A stretch of 64,000 nt of DNA from Annona cherimola (GCA_030490835.1 CM059977.1:13673399-13737398), one strand, 5' to 3'. Numbered from the stretch's first letter, positions 12,458 to 23,093 are shown. Numbers and translations: made by a program. Notes: generated from the sequence alone by a model not told the origin.

Positions 12458-15400
12458 TCATACCCGATTCCTTCTGGGATCCTCCCTGCGGTAGTCTAGG
12501 AACAAAATTGATGTCTCAAAACATGAAATTTGAGCGATTTGACGAACTCGACGGTTCTGCTGCGCCGCTGTTGTTAGCGATTGAACAGTTGAAGCCCTGA
12601 AGCTTTTTTTTTTTTTTGATAACAGGTCTACACTATGCCTACCCCCCTTTATGTGCGAGGGAGTAGGAATAGAGAGAACCGGACTATTCATTGTTAAAAA
12701 ATTGTCTGTACAAATTTTTCCAATAACAGCTCGGGGAGGGATACCCCACCAAGACATATGGTTCAGGTTAGAAGCCAAGACCAATTCGGCGAAGGAATGC
12801 GCAACAGCATTTCCTTGCCTTAAAACATGATGAACAGAAAAGGATCGGTTCACACAAAGTATCTCTCTGATTTCGTCAATTATAAGGCCAACCGGGGATA
12901 AGATGGGCTCCACATCGGACAGGTAGTGGCAGAGCAGGAGAGAGTCAAATTCGATCATCGCACATTTGATGTTTAGTTGGGTGGCCCATTTGATTCCCAG
13001 TAGAAAAGCTGTCGCCTCAGAAAATAACGGCTCCCGCCTACCTGGCCGCCTCCAGCCCCGTGCAACGATAAACGACCCCTTCGAGTCCCTAATCACAGCC
13101 GCACAGCCAAAACCATCCCTATCCCCCATGATCCGAGCATCCGTGTTTATCTTGACAAAACCACGGGGAGGTTTAGCCCATCTAGGTACCAAAGCCGTAG
13201 CCAGTGAACCCGTTTGCACCAACTCCCTTGCGGTTCGGTACTGATTCCGATACTCAACACACCAAGCAGCTATATCAAATAATCTTTGTTGGCATCCCTC
13301 CTCCCTAAGCTTGTTACGTAAAAACCAGACCCTCCAGCAGCACAAAATGAAGAGAGTCAGGTCATCATGTCTCCTCTCACGCACACAAGCTTCGAAGATA
13401 TCCTGAACAGTACTTCCAGAAGGACCCAACCCCACTGCCGACCTGCAAGCCCCACTAGCCACGTGACAATCCAAAAAAAGGTGATTTGCATTCTCAGACC
13501 CCTCTCCGCAGAATAAGCACCGTAAGTCGACCACAATGCCCCTGTGATTTAGATTTTGCAAGGTAGGGAGGGCATCCCTTACCAGTTTCCATCCAAAGAT
13601 AAGGACCTTTGATGTAAGTTGTAGCCGCCATATTGCCTTGAAAATCCCCGAGTCTACAGGAAAGGCGGCACCAGAAAAGAGTAGACTATATGCCGACTTG
13701 ACCGAGTAGCACCCGTTCGGTTCATGAGTCCAGTACATACAATCATCGGCCAGCCCCTCCGGGAGAGGAATCGAGTTAACCTCCTGCCACCGCTCCTCTC
13801 CCAGAGCCGCAATCACACGATCCTTGATCCAGGACTTAGAATCCCTATCGATGAGGAGGTTGACCGTCATGTCATCAGGTAAGAATATTGGTAGCGGTCC
13901 TGCTTTCTGCACTTTTGCTGCCAGCCAGGTGTCGGAGAACACCCTTACCCGTTTCCCCGTTCCAATCCTCCATCTGCTCCCCAATTGAATTACATTTCTC
14001 GCCTTCAGGATGCACCTCCAGGTAAAGGAATCCGAGGATTTCTCCGAGCAACTCCAAATATCAGTATCAGGAAAATATCTGGCCTTAAGAACATTGTGGC
14101 AAAAGGAGGAGTTGCAAGTGACAAGTCGCCAGACCTGCTTAGCCAGAAGAGCGTAATTGAATCTGTGAAGATCTCTGAACCCCATTCCACCACCATGCTT
14201 AGATATGCACATGTCTTTCCAGGCCACCCAACTCATCTTCATTTTTCCACCTTTCTCCCCCCACCAAAATTTGCTGAGTAAACCATTCAGATCATTACAA
14301 AAGGATTTGGGCATTAAGAATATACTCATTGCATAAGACGGTATGGCCTGACACACAGCCTTGATCAGCACCTCTTTGCCTCCCACCGAGAGCAACTTGC
14401 CTTTCCAACCTTGTATACGGTTCCAGATACGCTCCTTAAGGCTTTTGAAGAAAACCGCTTTAGATCTACCAAGCCATGCCGGGAGACCCAAGTAGTTGTG
14501 AAGATTCTGCCCCGACGACCCCAACATCTGGTTCAACTTTATTCTGGTTTCAGACTCAGTGTTTGAGCTGAAAAAGACGGCCGTTTTGTCCACATTTACC
14601 ATCTGGCCCGAGTCACTAGCATATCGGCTTAATAGTTCAAGCAGGTGCCCCAGTTCCGCCTCATTCACCCGTATGAAAATGATGGCATCATCAGCGAAGA
14701 GCAAGTGAGAAATCGTTGGGCCCCTCTCCTTTAGTCTGATTCCATGAATAGCGCCGCATTCAACCGCCATGTGGATCAAAGCCGATAGTCCCTCTGCACA
14801 CAATAGGAAAAGGTAAGGGGATAGGGGGTCCCCTTGTCTCAAGCCCCTTTGGGAGTGGAAAAATGGGGATTTAAAACCATTAACATTCACACGATAAGAG
14901 ACAGTAGATATGCAACTCATAATGCAGTTTATCCATACCGGACAGAAATTCATGACCACCATAACCTGCTTTAGGAAATGCCACTCCACCCGATCGTATG
15001 CTTTGGACATATCGAGCTTGATTGCCATCTCTTGCTTTCGCCCCCTCTTTCGCTTGCGAAGGGAGTGGATCACTTCATATGCGATGAGCATGTTATCTGT
15101 GATGAGTCGTCCCGGGACAAACGCGCTTTGTTCGTCACCAACAATGTCGGGGAGGGCTGCCTTCAGTCGATTAGCCAAGACCTTAGCCAATATTTTGTAA
15201 AGCACATTGCAGAGACTAATGGGCCTGAATTGAAAAAGGTTTTGAGCGTCGGCCTTCTTCGGGATCAAGATCAATGTGGTGGTATTGATCTCCTTTATAA
15301 GCCTACGTTGGTGTTCCTGATCCCTCTCCACCAAAAACTGTCTGCACCAATTAATAATATCACCGCCCACAGTACTCCAGTGACGTTGGTAAAACCCCGC

Positions 15401-16768
15401 AGAGAATCCATCCGGTCCAGGAGCTTTGATAGGCCCCATTCCTTTCACCGCCTTGATCACTTCATCAGGCATAAGGGGTTTCGTCAGATTTAGCCGTTGT
15501 TCGTTAGATATTCTTCTTGAGATACAATCCGCCACCCATGGCGCCGATGCGTGTGTAGTTGAGGAGAGGATCTCAGAAAAGTGATTGCTCGCCATCTCCA
15601 AGAGTTGGGCCTGATCCCTTACCCAGTTGCCACTCTGATCCCGTAATGCCTCGATTGAATTTGTTCTTCTTCTGTTAGAGGCAATACGGTGGAAGAAACC
15701 CGTATTGCGATCACCTTGATGGAGCCAATGTGTCTTGGCGCGTATCCTCCATAGTTGCTCTTCGTCCTCGAGTAGAAGATTGACTTGGAAGTTTAGTTCC
15801 TGGATGTCATTGTCTCTCTTATCCGATGGATCCATTCTTGAAAGGGCCTCGACTTCTCTTTGTTTCCGTTCAATGGCTTTCCGGATATTACCTCTCTTCC
15901 TCCGATTCCACATAGAAAGTTCAGATGCAACCCGCTTGGTTTTCCAAGCGAGATGGTCTCCCTCATGCATCCCCGTAGGATTCAGAGAATACCAAGTATG
16001 GGTTACGATTCGAGTGGCCTCACCATCCCTATTCCAGAATAGTTCGTACCTGAACTCCCTTGGCGGTCTCCTTCTGCCGATGTTTGAGTCAATCACCATC
16101 AATAAAGGACAATGGTCGGAGGTTGGGGCCTGCAAATTGATGATTTTTGCATGAGGGTACAGATTGAGCCATGACGGGGAAGACATCCCTCGGTCTAACC
16201 TCGCTTCCACCCTATGACGCCCACGTCTGTTGTTGGACCATGTCATTGACGCTCCAGAGAATCCCAAGTCGAGGAGGTTGCAGTAATCCGTGGTTTCTCG
16301 GAAACGGTCAAGTTGGGCCTGAGGGCGGAATCTTTCGCTGTTATACTCATTGTGGTTCAGAACCTCGTTGAAATCCCCCATCACTAGCCAGGGATCCGCA
16401 ACTTCGGTACTCAAAAAATTGAGAATGTGCCAACTCAGATGCCGTTGGTGGACTTTCGGGTGCCCATAGAACCCAGTAAATCGCCATCCGCAAAATTCGG
16501 CGTCAATGTGGTGACAAGAAAAGCTTCTGATACTCGCAGCTTTGTTATTATTCCACAGTAGAGCTAAGCCGCCCCTTCTCGCCTGTGGGTCCACCACAAA
16601 ACACCCGTCAAAATGAAGTCTTCTTCTGATGTTGTCCATTTCCTTTGCGTAACATTTAGTTTCACAAAGGAAGACCAAACAGGGCTCTTTCCTCTTTACA
16701 AGATGAAGGAGAGTTCGGATTGCCCGAGGGTTCCCAAGCCCTCGGCAATTCCATGCAAGAAGGGCCAT
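12458..16768 (-). CDS. LINE ORF2: endonuclease / reverse transcriptase / RNase H polyprotein
   Basis: Copies LINE RNA into a nicked chromosomal target. An in-frame ATG lies 15 codons upstream at 16813, but the native start is MALLAWNCRGLG at 16768, one base after the ORF1 stop. Numbering from 16813: AP-type endonuclease about 16-250 (LCETK, GDFNEVL near 144, TSDHCPLL); reverse transcriptase about 480-760 (KAPGPDGFSAGF, RPISLCN, GLRQGDPLSP, FADD near 705); zinc-knuckle zf-RVT near 1095-1120 (CLFCGEGSENANHLFLDC); RNase H from about 1220 (INTDARI, FSEATAFLLG, IEFDSLLL). No stop or frameshift interrupts these domains. The frame runs past the expected end, through the 3' UTR and poly(A) tail (LLSKKKKS) into flanking DNA, stopping only at 12458. 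Confidence 0.93.
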   Translation of the reverse strand: MALLAWNCRGLGNPRAIRTLLHLVKRKEPCLVFLCETKCYAKEMDNIRRRLHFDGCFVVDPQARRGGLALLWNNNKAASIRSFSCHHIDAEFCGWRFTGFYGHPKVHQRHLSWHILNFLSTEVADPWLVMGDFNEVLNHNEYNSERFRPQAQLDRFRETTDYCNLLDLGFSGASMTWSNNRRGRHRVEARLDRGMSSPSWLNLYPHAKIINLQAPTSDHCPLLMVIDSNIGRRRPPREFRYELFWNRDGEATRIVTHTWYSLNPTGMHEGDHLAWKTKRVASELSMWNRRKRGNIRKAIERKQREVEALSRMDPSDKRDNDIQELNFQVNLLLEDEEQLWRIRAKTHWLHQGDRNTGFFHRIASNRRRTNSIEALRDQSGNWVRDQAQLLEMASNHFSEILSSTTHASAPWVADCISRRISNEQRLNLTKPLMPDEVIKAVKGMGPIKAPGPDGFSAGFYQRHWSTVGGDIINWCRQFLVERDQEHQRRLIKEINTTTLILIPKKADAQNLFQFRPISLCNVLYKILAKVLANRLKAALPDIVGDEQSAFVPGRLITDNMLIAYEVIHSLRKRKRGRKQEMAIKLDMSKAYDRVEWHFLKQVMVVMNFCPVWINCIMSCISTVSYRVNVNGFKSPFFHSQRGLRQGDPLSPYLFLLCAEGLSALIHMAVECGAIHGIRLKERGPTISHLLFADDAIIFIRVNEAELGHLLELLSRYASDSGQMVNVDKTAVFFSSNTESETRIKLNQMLGSSGQNLHNYLGLPAWLGRSKAVFFKSLKERIWNRIQGWKGKLLSVGGKEVLIKAVCQAIPSYAMSIFLMPKSFCNDLNGLLSKFWWGEKGGKMKMSWVAWKDMCISKHGGGMGFRDLHRFNYALLAKQVWRLVTCNSSFCHNVLKARYFPDTDIWSCSEKSSDSFTWRCILKARNVIQLGSRWRIGTGKRVRVFSDTWLAAKVQKAGPLPIFLPDDMTVNLLIDRDSKSWIKDRVIAALGEERWQEVNSIPLPEGLADDCMYWTHEPNGCYSVKSAYSLLFSGAAFPVDSGIFKAIWRLQLTSKVLIFGWKLVRDALPTLQNLNHRGIVVDLRCLFCGEGSENANHLFLDCHVASGACRSAVGLGPSGSTVQDIFEACVRERRHDDLTLFILCCWRVWFLRNKLREEGCQQRLFDIAAWCVEYRNQYRTARELVQTGSLATALVPRWAKPPRGFVKINTDARIMGDRDGFGCAAVIRDSKGSFIVARGWRRPGRREPLFSEATAFLLGIKWATQLNIKCAMIEFDSLLLCHYLSDVEPILSPVGLIIDEIREILCVNRSFSVHHVLRQGNAVAHSFAELVLASNLNHMSWWGIPPRAVIGKICTDNFLTMNSPVLSIPTPSHIKGGRHSVDLLSKKKKSFRASTVQSLTTAAQQNRRVRQIAQISCFETSILFLDYRREDPRRNRV

Positions 16769-17130
16769 ATTAGTTGAGGCGTGGCTGCGGGCTTCCCGCA
16801 TCCACCGCCTCATGCATGTCAGAGTTCGACCCTCTCCTACTACGTTTTTGTTTCCCCCATACCTCCTCTCCCCCCCCCGGTGGGGCCTCTCTTGGTGGAG
16901 GCCACACCCAATTTACTTCCTTGTTGCCCAAGCATGTCCATTTCAACCCTCATTCTGGCCCTTCTTTTCCATCTACTACTCGGTAGCTTCGGACTCGAGC
17001 AGCCCCCTCCATTCCTCGCACTATCCGCCCCATACCAAATCTGAACCTCACACAACCCATCTGCCTCCGCCCCATTGTGAAGCTGTGCAATCCCCTTTTC
17101 AGCCTTGGGCGTTAGTCGATTGAGTTGGAT
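12606..17130 (-). mobile_element. LINE (L1-type non-LTR retrotransposon), 5'-truncated
   Basis: Read on the - strand: the last part of ORF1, then a complete ORF2, then a short 3' UTR and a ~15-base poly(A) tail seen as the T-run at 12606-12620. The 5' end stops inside ORF1, as is normal for incomplete reverse transcription; its border near 17110-17130 is uncertain. No convincing target-site duplication was found: DNA left of the tail (GTTGAAGCCCTGAAG) does not recur near 17.1 kb. ORF2 is open throughout, so insertion is probably recent. Confidence 0.93.
16770..17115 (-). pseudogene. LINE ORF1 (gag-like) C-terminal fragment, frameshifted
   Basis: On the - strand a frame with LTPKAEKGIAQ..EVQIWYGADSARN..PKLPSSRWKRRARMRVEMD runs toward ORF2. 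After the G9 tract at about 16871-16879 the reading must shift one base to continue as GKQKRSRRGSNSDMHEAVDAG and reach the TAA at 16770-16772, one base before the ORF2 ATG. Basic, polar C-termini of this kind are usual for plant LINE ORF1 proteins. The CCHC zinc knuckle and N-terminus are missing through 5' truncation. The indel could be biological or a homopolymer sequencing error. Confidence 0.7.
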
Positions 17131-18960
17131 GGGTTTTTTTGGTAGAGGTGTTTACTGATTGAGTTGGATTGGATGGGTTGGGGCTTAATTTTAATATTAC
17201 TTTTCATTTGAAAATTTTCAAATCCTAATATGTATACAATTCTTTTGAATAAGTGAGTTGGCAGTTGGTAATAGGTAATAGGTAATGTATATATAATGTA
17301 AACAATAGATGGATGGTTAATGATGACTACCATCACCCCTGCAGTTCTAGGCCTGGACGTCGTTGCAGTCATCTATGCAATAAAGCAACAACTGCAGCGC
17401 GTGAAACGGTTGAAGACGTCTATGGCGGTTGAGTCCAGTAGCATGGAATCTTGGTGACGATGCAGGCCCTGAATTCCAAACCGGTCCTTGGAACTGGACC
17501 GGCGTTCGTACGCGTTACGTGAGGTTGAAAATTTCTACAAGTAATATGCCATATGAATTTGAAGCCAGAGTCATTATCTCGACTCTCCACAAAAATAAAC
17601 CGTCACCTTAATCTATGCTTTTAGCTGATCGATATTATCAAAATTTTTAAGATTCATTGAAGCTTAGACACGAAGACCCCACATGGGTCAATTGACCAGT
17701 TCTCTTGGACCGTTGAACTGGTCAATTTAGTCGTGTTTTATTTCATTGATATTATCAAGACAAATAATCTACATGGGCAAGTTCCCTTGGGATCGTTCAA
17801 CTGTTTCATTTGTTTTAGTACAACATTCGGGGCCGTTTGCTGAGAATATTCAGGGTCGGTTTGGTAGGAGGATATCTATGAGAAAAATAAATTCAAAAAG
17901 TGAAAGACTGATGTGTTGCGACAGGAATAATGATTAGAGTAAAGAAAATAAACCTAGAATTGAGAGTTGTTCATCAAAATTCAAAATATAAAAAAATTAT
18001 TGCAATGTAATGTTACTAAGGTTCCACTTCAATCCTTTAGAGGCATTGAGTTCTCAAAACACAAGAACTCCTTTTAATTTTTATTTTAACCATGCGGGCT
18101 TCAACTAAATTTTTGGTAAATTTTAAAATTTATTCCGTATTTTATTTTAATTTTCGAAAATAAAAATAGGCATGAATATGGTGGTATGAATTCGTGCCCA
18201 CTTTTTCAATTTTTTAAAATTAGAATAAAATATTAAAAGAATTAGGGTGTAAATTTTTGGCGGGAAGGGTTATAAAAAATAATAATAATAAAAGTTCTGC
18301 AGGCATTGAAGAGGAACCCAAGGTGATAATAAAAATATGATAATTTGGGAATTAAGATATCAAACATAGAAAGGTGTATTGAGACGTGAGAGAGTTTTTT
18401 CTTTTTTTTTCCCTACATCTTGCCAAACGTGACCCTCGATATCCATTTTACAATAATTGTAAGATTAACAGCCGCTTGTGGATTATTTAAAAACAATAGT
18501 GCTTCAGTGGTGTCGACACTATTTTTGCTCCTTTTTAGCTATTTCGATTGTTAAATCAATCACAATTAAATTCATTTATTGCAATTAAAATTACTAGAGT
18601 CTGCTCGGTTTCATGTAATCCTACACATTTTTTCACTTTGATGATTAATGGAAAATCTATTGTATTTAGAATAATTTGTTTAGTCATAAAATTAAATTTT
18701 ATCCAAATTAAATATATGCATAGGCCAAATTCTTGTATTAAAGTTCATATAAATCAAATTGTTTAATTTTAGTTAATTCAACATTTAACCCATCTATGAC
18801 TTCATTCTCGTAGTAATGAATGATTATATAAGGTATTATAATGTTCTAATGCACACATGAATAGAATTAAGTGTTTTGCATAATTCATATATATATTTTT
18901 GAGCATGAATAGAATTAAGTGTTTTGCATAATTCATATATATATTTTTGAGCAAGGGCCT
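17131..18960. other. Intergenic region, no gene seen
   Basis: AT-rich DNA with no recognisable coding segment. It contains a perfect 48-bp tandem duplication at 18856-18951. Short open frames at 17429-17611, 17746-17937 and 18548-18766 have no domain signal. Confidence 0.6.
18856..18951 (+). repeat. 48-bp tandem duplication
   Basis: A unit beginning CATGAATAGAATTAAGTG and ending ATATATTTTTGAG occurs twice in a row (18856-18903 and 18904-18951) with no difference that I see, pointing to a recent duplication. Confidence 0.9.
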
Positions 18961-18968
18961 ACCAGTTA

Positions 18969-18969
<1 letters not shown>

Positions 18970-19013
<44 letters not shown>
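18970..19013. repeat. (TA)n microsatellite
   Basis: An uninterrupted AT dinucleotide run of about 44 bases directly left of the family C foldback-related element. Confidence 0.97.
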
Positions 19014-19016
<3 letters not shown>

Positions 19017-19357
19017 AAATGATCCAGTGCATGCGACTGCACCGTGCAGTCCATGCACTGTGGGCCCCACCTGATCATTTTCCATAAATCCACCCCACCC
19101 ATTGTATTTAGAATTGTTCACTTTATTATCATACCAATTTTCATCCAAATCCAACATGTGTGTAGTCTCCATCTTAAAATTGTGCAAAATCAACGTAATA
19201 AAATAGTTTAATGTAAATATCAAGTTTAAAGTGGTTTTTTCAACATCTAAACCGTCTAAAGTATGATTTATATATGGATAAATGAGTGTATAAAGTTTCA
19301 TTACAATCTAATATGTGTGGGGTCCATTTTACAGCGGACTGCACACGATCATATCCC
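19014..19357. repeat. Family C element, copy 1 (TA-flanked GTGCAG-end repeat)
   Basis: Begins with CAGTGCATGCGACTGCACCG and ends with GCGGACTGCACACGATCAT. The interior has CCCATTGTATTTAGAAT, ACCAATTTTCATCC and CGTAATAAAATAGTTT, all shared with the copies at 49462-49832 and 63140-63500. It is flanked by TA repeats on both sides. Non-coding; likely a non-autonomous DNA element, superfamily unknown. The MULE lies immediately to its right. Confidence 0.7.
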
Positions 19358-19374
19358 ATATATATATATATATA

Positions 19375-20141
19375 GGGATATACTCATGTGCATTCTGCAT
19401 GCACGGAAGCAACGGTGCAGACGGCTCATCTGGCCGTCAATTTCGGCGGGTTGAATCCTGTCCGTCGAGAGCTGGTGTGCGTGTTGCGTTGCGTTGGGCG
19501 GGTCATACACGCGGATCTGCTGTGAAAATTTTCCCGCTCGGCAGCAAAACACGAAAACAGCAGATCCCGCCTTCTCTGGCGTCCCTCGTCCCTCCTCAAT
19601 CCCCGAATCCCGGCATCCTCAATCCCTAAAGCCCGGCATCCCCCCCACCTAAATCCCGGCATCCCCTCCTAAATCCCTAACTCACGCAGCGGCACACAGC
19701 AGGCAGCAGCAGCTCCCGCTCCCAGCAGCAGCACCCGTCCGTCTGGTGAACAGCAGGCAGCGGCACCATCGGCGACCAGCAGTAGCAGTTCCTCTATCGA
19801 TCAACGCACAGCAGACGACATCCCCTCCTAAAGATTCGCACGGTTCCAGTGGCACGCAGCAGACGGCATCCCCACATCAGCTCTAGCCTCCATAACCAGC
19901 AGATCCGGCGATTCGCATCTCCGGCGAGGGTGAGTTGCAATCTTATTGATGCTATTAAGTAATGAATGCAAATAATTTCAGTTTTTTGGTGGCGGATTCT
20001 GAATGTGCAGCAAATTAGCTCCCAGCCGCATCTCCCTCACGCGAAAATCCGCATGCGGAGTCCGAATCCGCATGCGGATCATAACTGCGCAGCGAAAGTA
20101 CCTCCCATCCGCATCTACCTCATGTGAAAATCCGCATGCGT
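19375..20141 (+). repeat. MULE left terminal inverted repeat
   Basis: About 767 bp and GC-rich in its outer two thirds (runs of CCCGGCATCC and CAGCAGCAG). The inner third carries palindromes ATCCGCATGCGGA and TCCGCATGCGT. Compared with the right repeat it lacks roughly 80 bases after TTTTTTGGTGG near 19990. The inner border ends on a TCCGCATGCGT motif, directly joined to transposase coding sequence. Confidence 0.92.
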
Positions 20142-21025
20142 AAAACCAAATATATGCTCGAGGAACAAATTGCAAAAATGTATACTAGGGAGATCTTCTA
20201 TGAGTTTCAGGCTGAAATGGATGATTCAAGATATTATAAGCCAATGCAAGACGGCATAGAAGAGGGTCGTATTATCTACAAGGTACACAAATCGGGAGAT
20301 CCCAACTATCAGCGATTGGTCAGCTGGTGCGAACAAGAAAAATTTGCAACATGTTCATGCCGCTTATTTGATTGGTGCGGGATTGTTTGTCGGCACATAT
20401 TATCCGTGTTTCACTGGCGTGACATTGTAGCTATGCCTGAGGGACATGTACTTCATCGGTGGTCACAGCGTCCAAAGGAGAATATTAGAGTGTTAAGCTT
20501 TACAGACAATTGTGATGCAACTAATTCACCACTCGTCCGTCGGCACATTGTTTTTCCAAAAATCAATTTCATACTCAATGAATTATCATCAAGTTGGGGA
20601 GCATTTCAATTTGCAAATGCAGCTTTGGATGACATGATAGAGGTTATGTGTCAAAAGAAGCAAGCCGACCTTCGAATGAGCAACAATTAGCATTACCATA
20701 TGCAGGACAGGGCATGACATCAGAAGCTAGCAATCATGTCACCGAAAGTAATCAATGCAGAAATCATACAAACGGAAGAGATGAAGGCAATATACTATTG
20801 CAGCCAGTGATAGTTGATAATGGATCAAGTGCCCCATCTCAAGTGCAGGATTTTGCAAATAGACGGCGAACGAAGGGGCGATCAAAGCAACGTCTAAAAT
20901 CTTCTATTGAAAAATCCACCGAACGCACAGGAAGATTATGCCGTGGGTGTAAGAAAATCGTGGTTGGTCATGATAGGCGAAATTATCCATTGTTACATAA
21001 AAATGATATTGATTCATCTGTTTAA
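20142..21025 (+). pseudogene. FAR1/FHY3-like MULE transposase, 3' fragment with SWIM zinc finger
   Basis: Frame 1 runs YMLEEQIAKMYTREIFYEFQAEM to about 20690. It includes the SWIM finger CSCRLFDWCGIVCRHIL (CxCx9CxH) and the downstream RWSQRPKENIRV block, both typical of the C-terminal half of FAR1-type MULE transposases. A shift to another frame near 20650 is needed to reach KGRSKQRLKSS..RLCRGCKKIVVGHDRRNYP, a second zinc-knuckle-like motif whose final Cys is replaced by Tyr. The FAR1 DNA-binding domain and the DDE catalytic core are entirely missing; the left TIR replaces them. No start codon is credible, so this is a relic. Host FRS genes share the architecture, but position within the TIRs favours a transposon origin. 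Confidence 0.85.
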
Positions 21026-21354
21026 ATGAACGACAAAGGTATTTATCTTTTCAATGTCCATCTTAATGTGATTTCTTATTATGCTAAATCTGTTAACGTA
21101 ACTTAATCTTTCTACTTCAGTTTTGCATAAGTACAAGGATTACGAAGATGGAATAGTTATTAGAAGGATCGTCGAGCTTTATGCAACATCGAAAGATAGT
21201 AGAAGCATGAAGGGACAGCTTTGCATAAGTGTTTGCTATTGTAAATTTCTGTACTTTTGTAAAAAAGTAGACTCTGTAGAACGATTAAGGATGACTTAAT
21301 TCTATAAACTCTTTGTTTGTTGATGTAGTGTTGTGCATGTAAAGTATATCATAC

Positions 21355-22020
21355 AGGATATAACATGCATGCGGTTTTCATAATCCGCATGCGGAATTTT
21401 GAAACAGACATATCTGGCGGTATATGTGTCCCGTCTATTTTATAATTCGCATGCGTTTTTCATCAACCGCACGCTGATTTTGAAGTCTGAAAATTCTGGG
21501 TATGTTATCAAGGTGTAACACGCATGCGGTTTTCATAATCCGCATGCGGAATTTTGAAACAGACATATCTGGCGGTATATGTGTCCCGTCTATTTTATAA
21601 TTCGCATGCGTTTTTCATCAACCGCACACTGATTTTGAAGTCTGAAAAATCTGGGTATATTATCAAGGTATAATACTCATGCAGTTTTCATAATCCGCAT
21701 GCCGATATTTGAAACAGACATATCTGGTGGTATATGTATTGGGTCCATTTTATAATTCGCATGCATTTTTCATAAACCGCACGCTGATTTTCAAGTCTGA
21801 AAAATCAGGGTATATTATCAAGGTATAATACTCATGCGGTTTTCATAATCCGCATGCCGATTTTTTAAACAGACATGTCTGGTGGTATATGTCTCCGGTC
21901 CATTTTATAATTCGCATGCGGTTTTCATAAACCGCACGCTGATTTTCAAGTCTGAAAAATCTGGGTATATTATCAAGGTATAACACTCATGCGGTTTTGA
22001 TAATCCGCATCCGCAAGTAT
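21355..22020 (+). repeat. Tandem array of ~155-bp units rich in GCATGCGG palindromes
   Basis: About four and a third units start near 21359, 21513, 21670, 21825 and 21980. Each has CGCATGCGG..TTTTCATAATCCGCATGC, then ACAGACAT.TCTGG.GGTATATGT, TTCGCATGCG, AACCGCACGCTGATTTT and CTGGGTAT.TTATCAAGGT. The same palindrome occurs in both TIRs. Earlier units keep the palindromes better than later ones. Possibly transposase-binding or heterochromatin-nucleating; that is inference. Confidence 0.9.
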
Positions 22021-22209
22021 GGAAAATTTAGGGGCACCTGAGGCAATCCATTCAACACTATACATACTCTACTAACATTTCTGTCATTCGTTTAATCCAT
22101 GCATCTGAATCCAATCATTTATAAAACATGCAGTCATGCTAAAGCTATACATCAGCATCAAAATATATAATGTGCAAAAAAAAGTTAGAATGTAATAAAT
22201 TTCATAGAT

Positions 22210-23093
22210 CTAAACGCCATGATCTTCCCCAGCACCGTCATTTGCACCATCATTTGTTGAGTGTTTGCCTCTCAGCTCCTCTAAGCGCATCTCAAATACG
22301 TCCATGCGTTGCCTCATGTGTTCCACCTCTCTAATCAATCTGTCAATACTGCCTGTAAGAAACATAGTATGCCTTGTCATTTGAAGCACATGTTCAGGTG
22401 TTAGTATATTAGAAGGTTGGGAAGGTGCCGGTAAAGGAGGGAAGGGGAAAATGGTTGGATCATAGACTGGAGCACTAGGTTGGCCTACTTCGGGAAGAAA
22501 ATCAGCAAAGGATGGAGATGACTGTGATGCAGGTGGATGCTGACCCATACAACTAGGTAACTGCGAATGGACTGTCGTAGGAGTATCTACGAGACCAGTA
22601 GGAGAAAATGTTGGCATAACCAAATGGCTGGAAGTTGGTGGACTTAGAACTGGTGTGGAGATGACAGAAGCAGAAGTGGATGGTTTGATTGATTGTGACA
22701 TGAAGGAGGCAATGTGCTTCATGATATCCTCCCGAAACTGCAGCAACTGTGAAGACAGATCTGGGTGAGCTTGCATAGAAGCAGCTTCTTGGCTCTTTCC
22801 TTTCTAGTTGCTGCCTCTTCTTCTTCTTCTTCTTCTTCCTCATTCCCTTCATCGACTATAGTGTCTTCAACGACAGTCTCCATTACTTTCTGTTTCCCCC
22901 TTCTGGTAGTTGCTGCCTCTCCTGCCACTTTTTCTTTTCCTTTCTTGACGACGGCCACTGCCTCACTTGCTGTGGTTGCATCCTCATTGATTTTCGTGAT
23001 TTTCCTTTTTCCTTGTCTGGTTGCTACTTCTTCGGCTACATTTGTTGCTTCTTTCACATTTTTTCTCTTTCCTTTGCCCTTTGTCCCTGCCAT
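22210..23093 (-). pseudogene. MULE-borne gene with basic N-terminus and coiled-coil C-terminus, frameshifted
   Basis: Not a family I recognise. From ATG at 23093 the frame gives MAGTKGKGKRKNVKEATN and repeated basic words (GKRKITK, KKGKEKV, RRGKQKV), then an acidic run of nine Glu and AATRKERAK. A one-base shift near 22777-22800 leads into QEAASMQAHPDLSSQLLQFREDIMKHIASFMSQ, a Pro/Ser-rich stretch, and a heptad-like end (HMRQRMDVFEMRLEELRG) stopping at 22210. The second frame has an upstream stop, so a single indel is the simplest reading; there is no GT donor for an intron. It lies inside the MULE opposite to the transposase relic. It could be a second element gene (as mudrB is to mudrA) or a captured host gene; I cannot decide. 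Confidence 0.6.

Noticed and set aside
12966..16371. Several + strand open frames of 60-171 codons
   Set aside because: Antisense shadows of the LINE ORF2, which has clear domain order on the - strand.
19426..19662. Frame beginning MPGFRWGGCRALGIEDAG, repeated at 25899-26135
   Set aside because: It is within the MULE TIRs and repeats only because the TIRs do; GC-rich simple repeats explain the open frame.
21355..22020. Regular repeat array considered as CRISPR
   Set aside because: Units are ~155-bp tandem copies without unique spacers, in a plant transposon.
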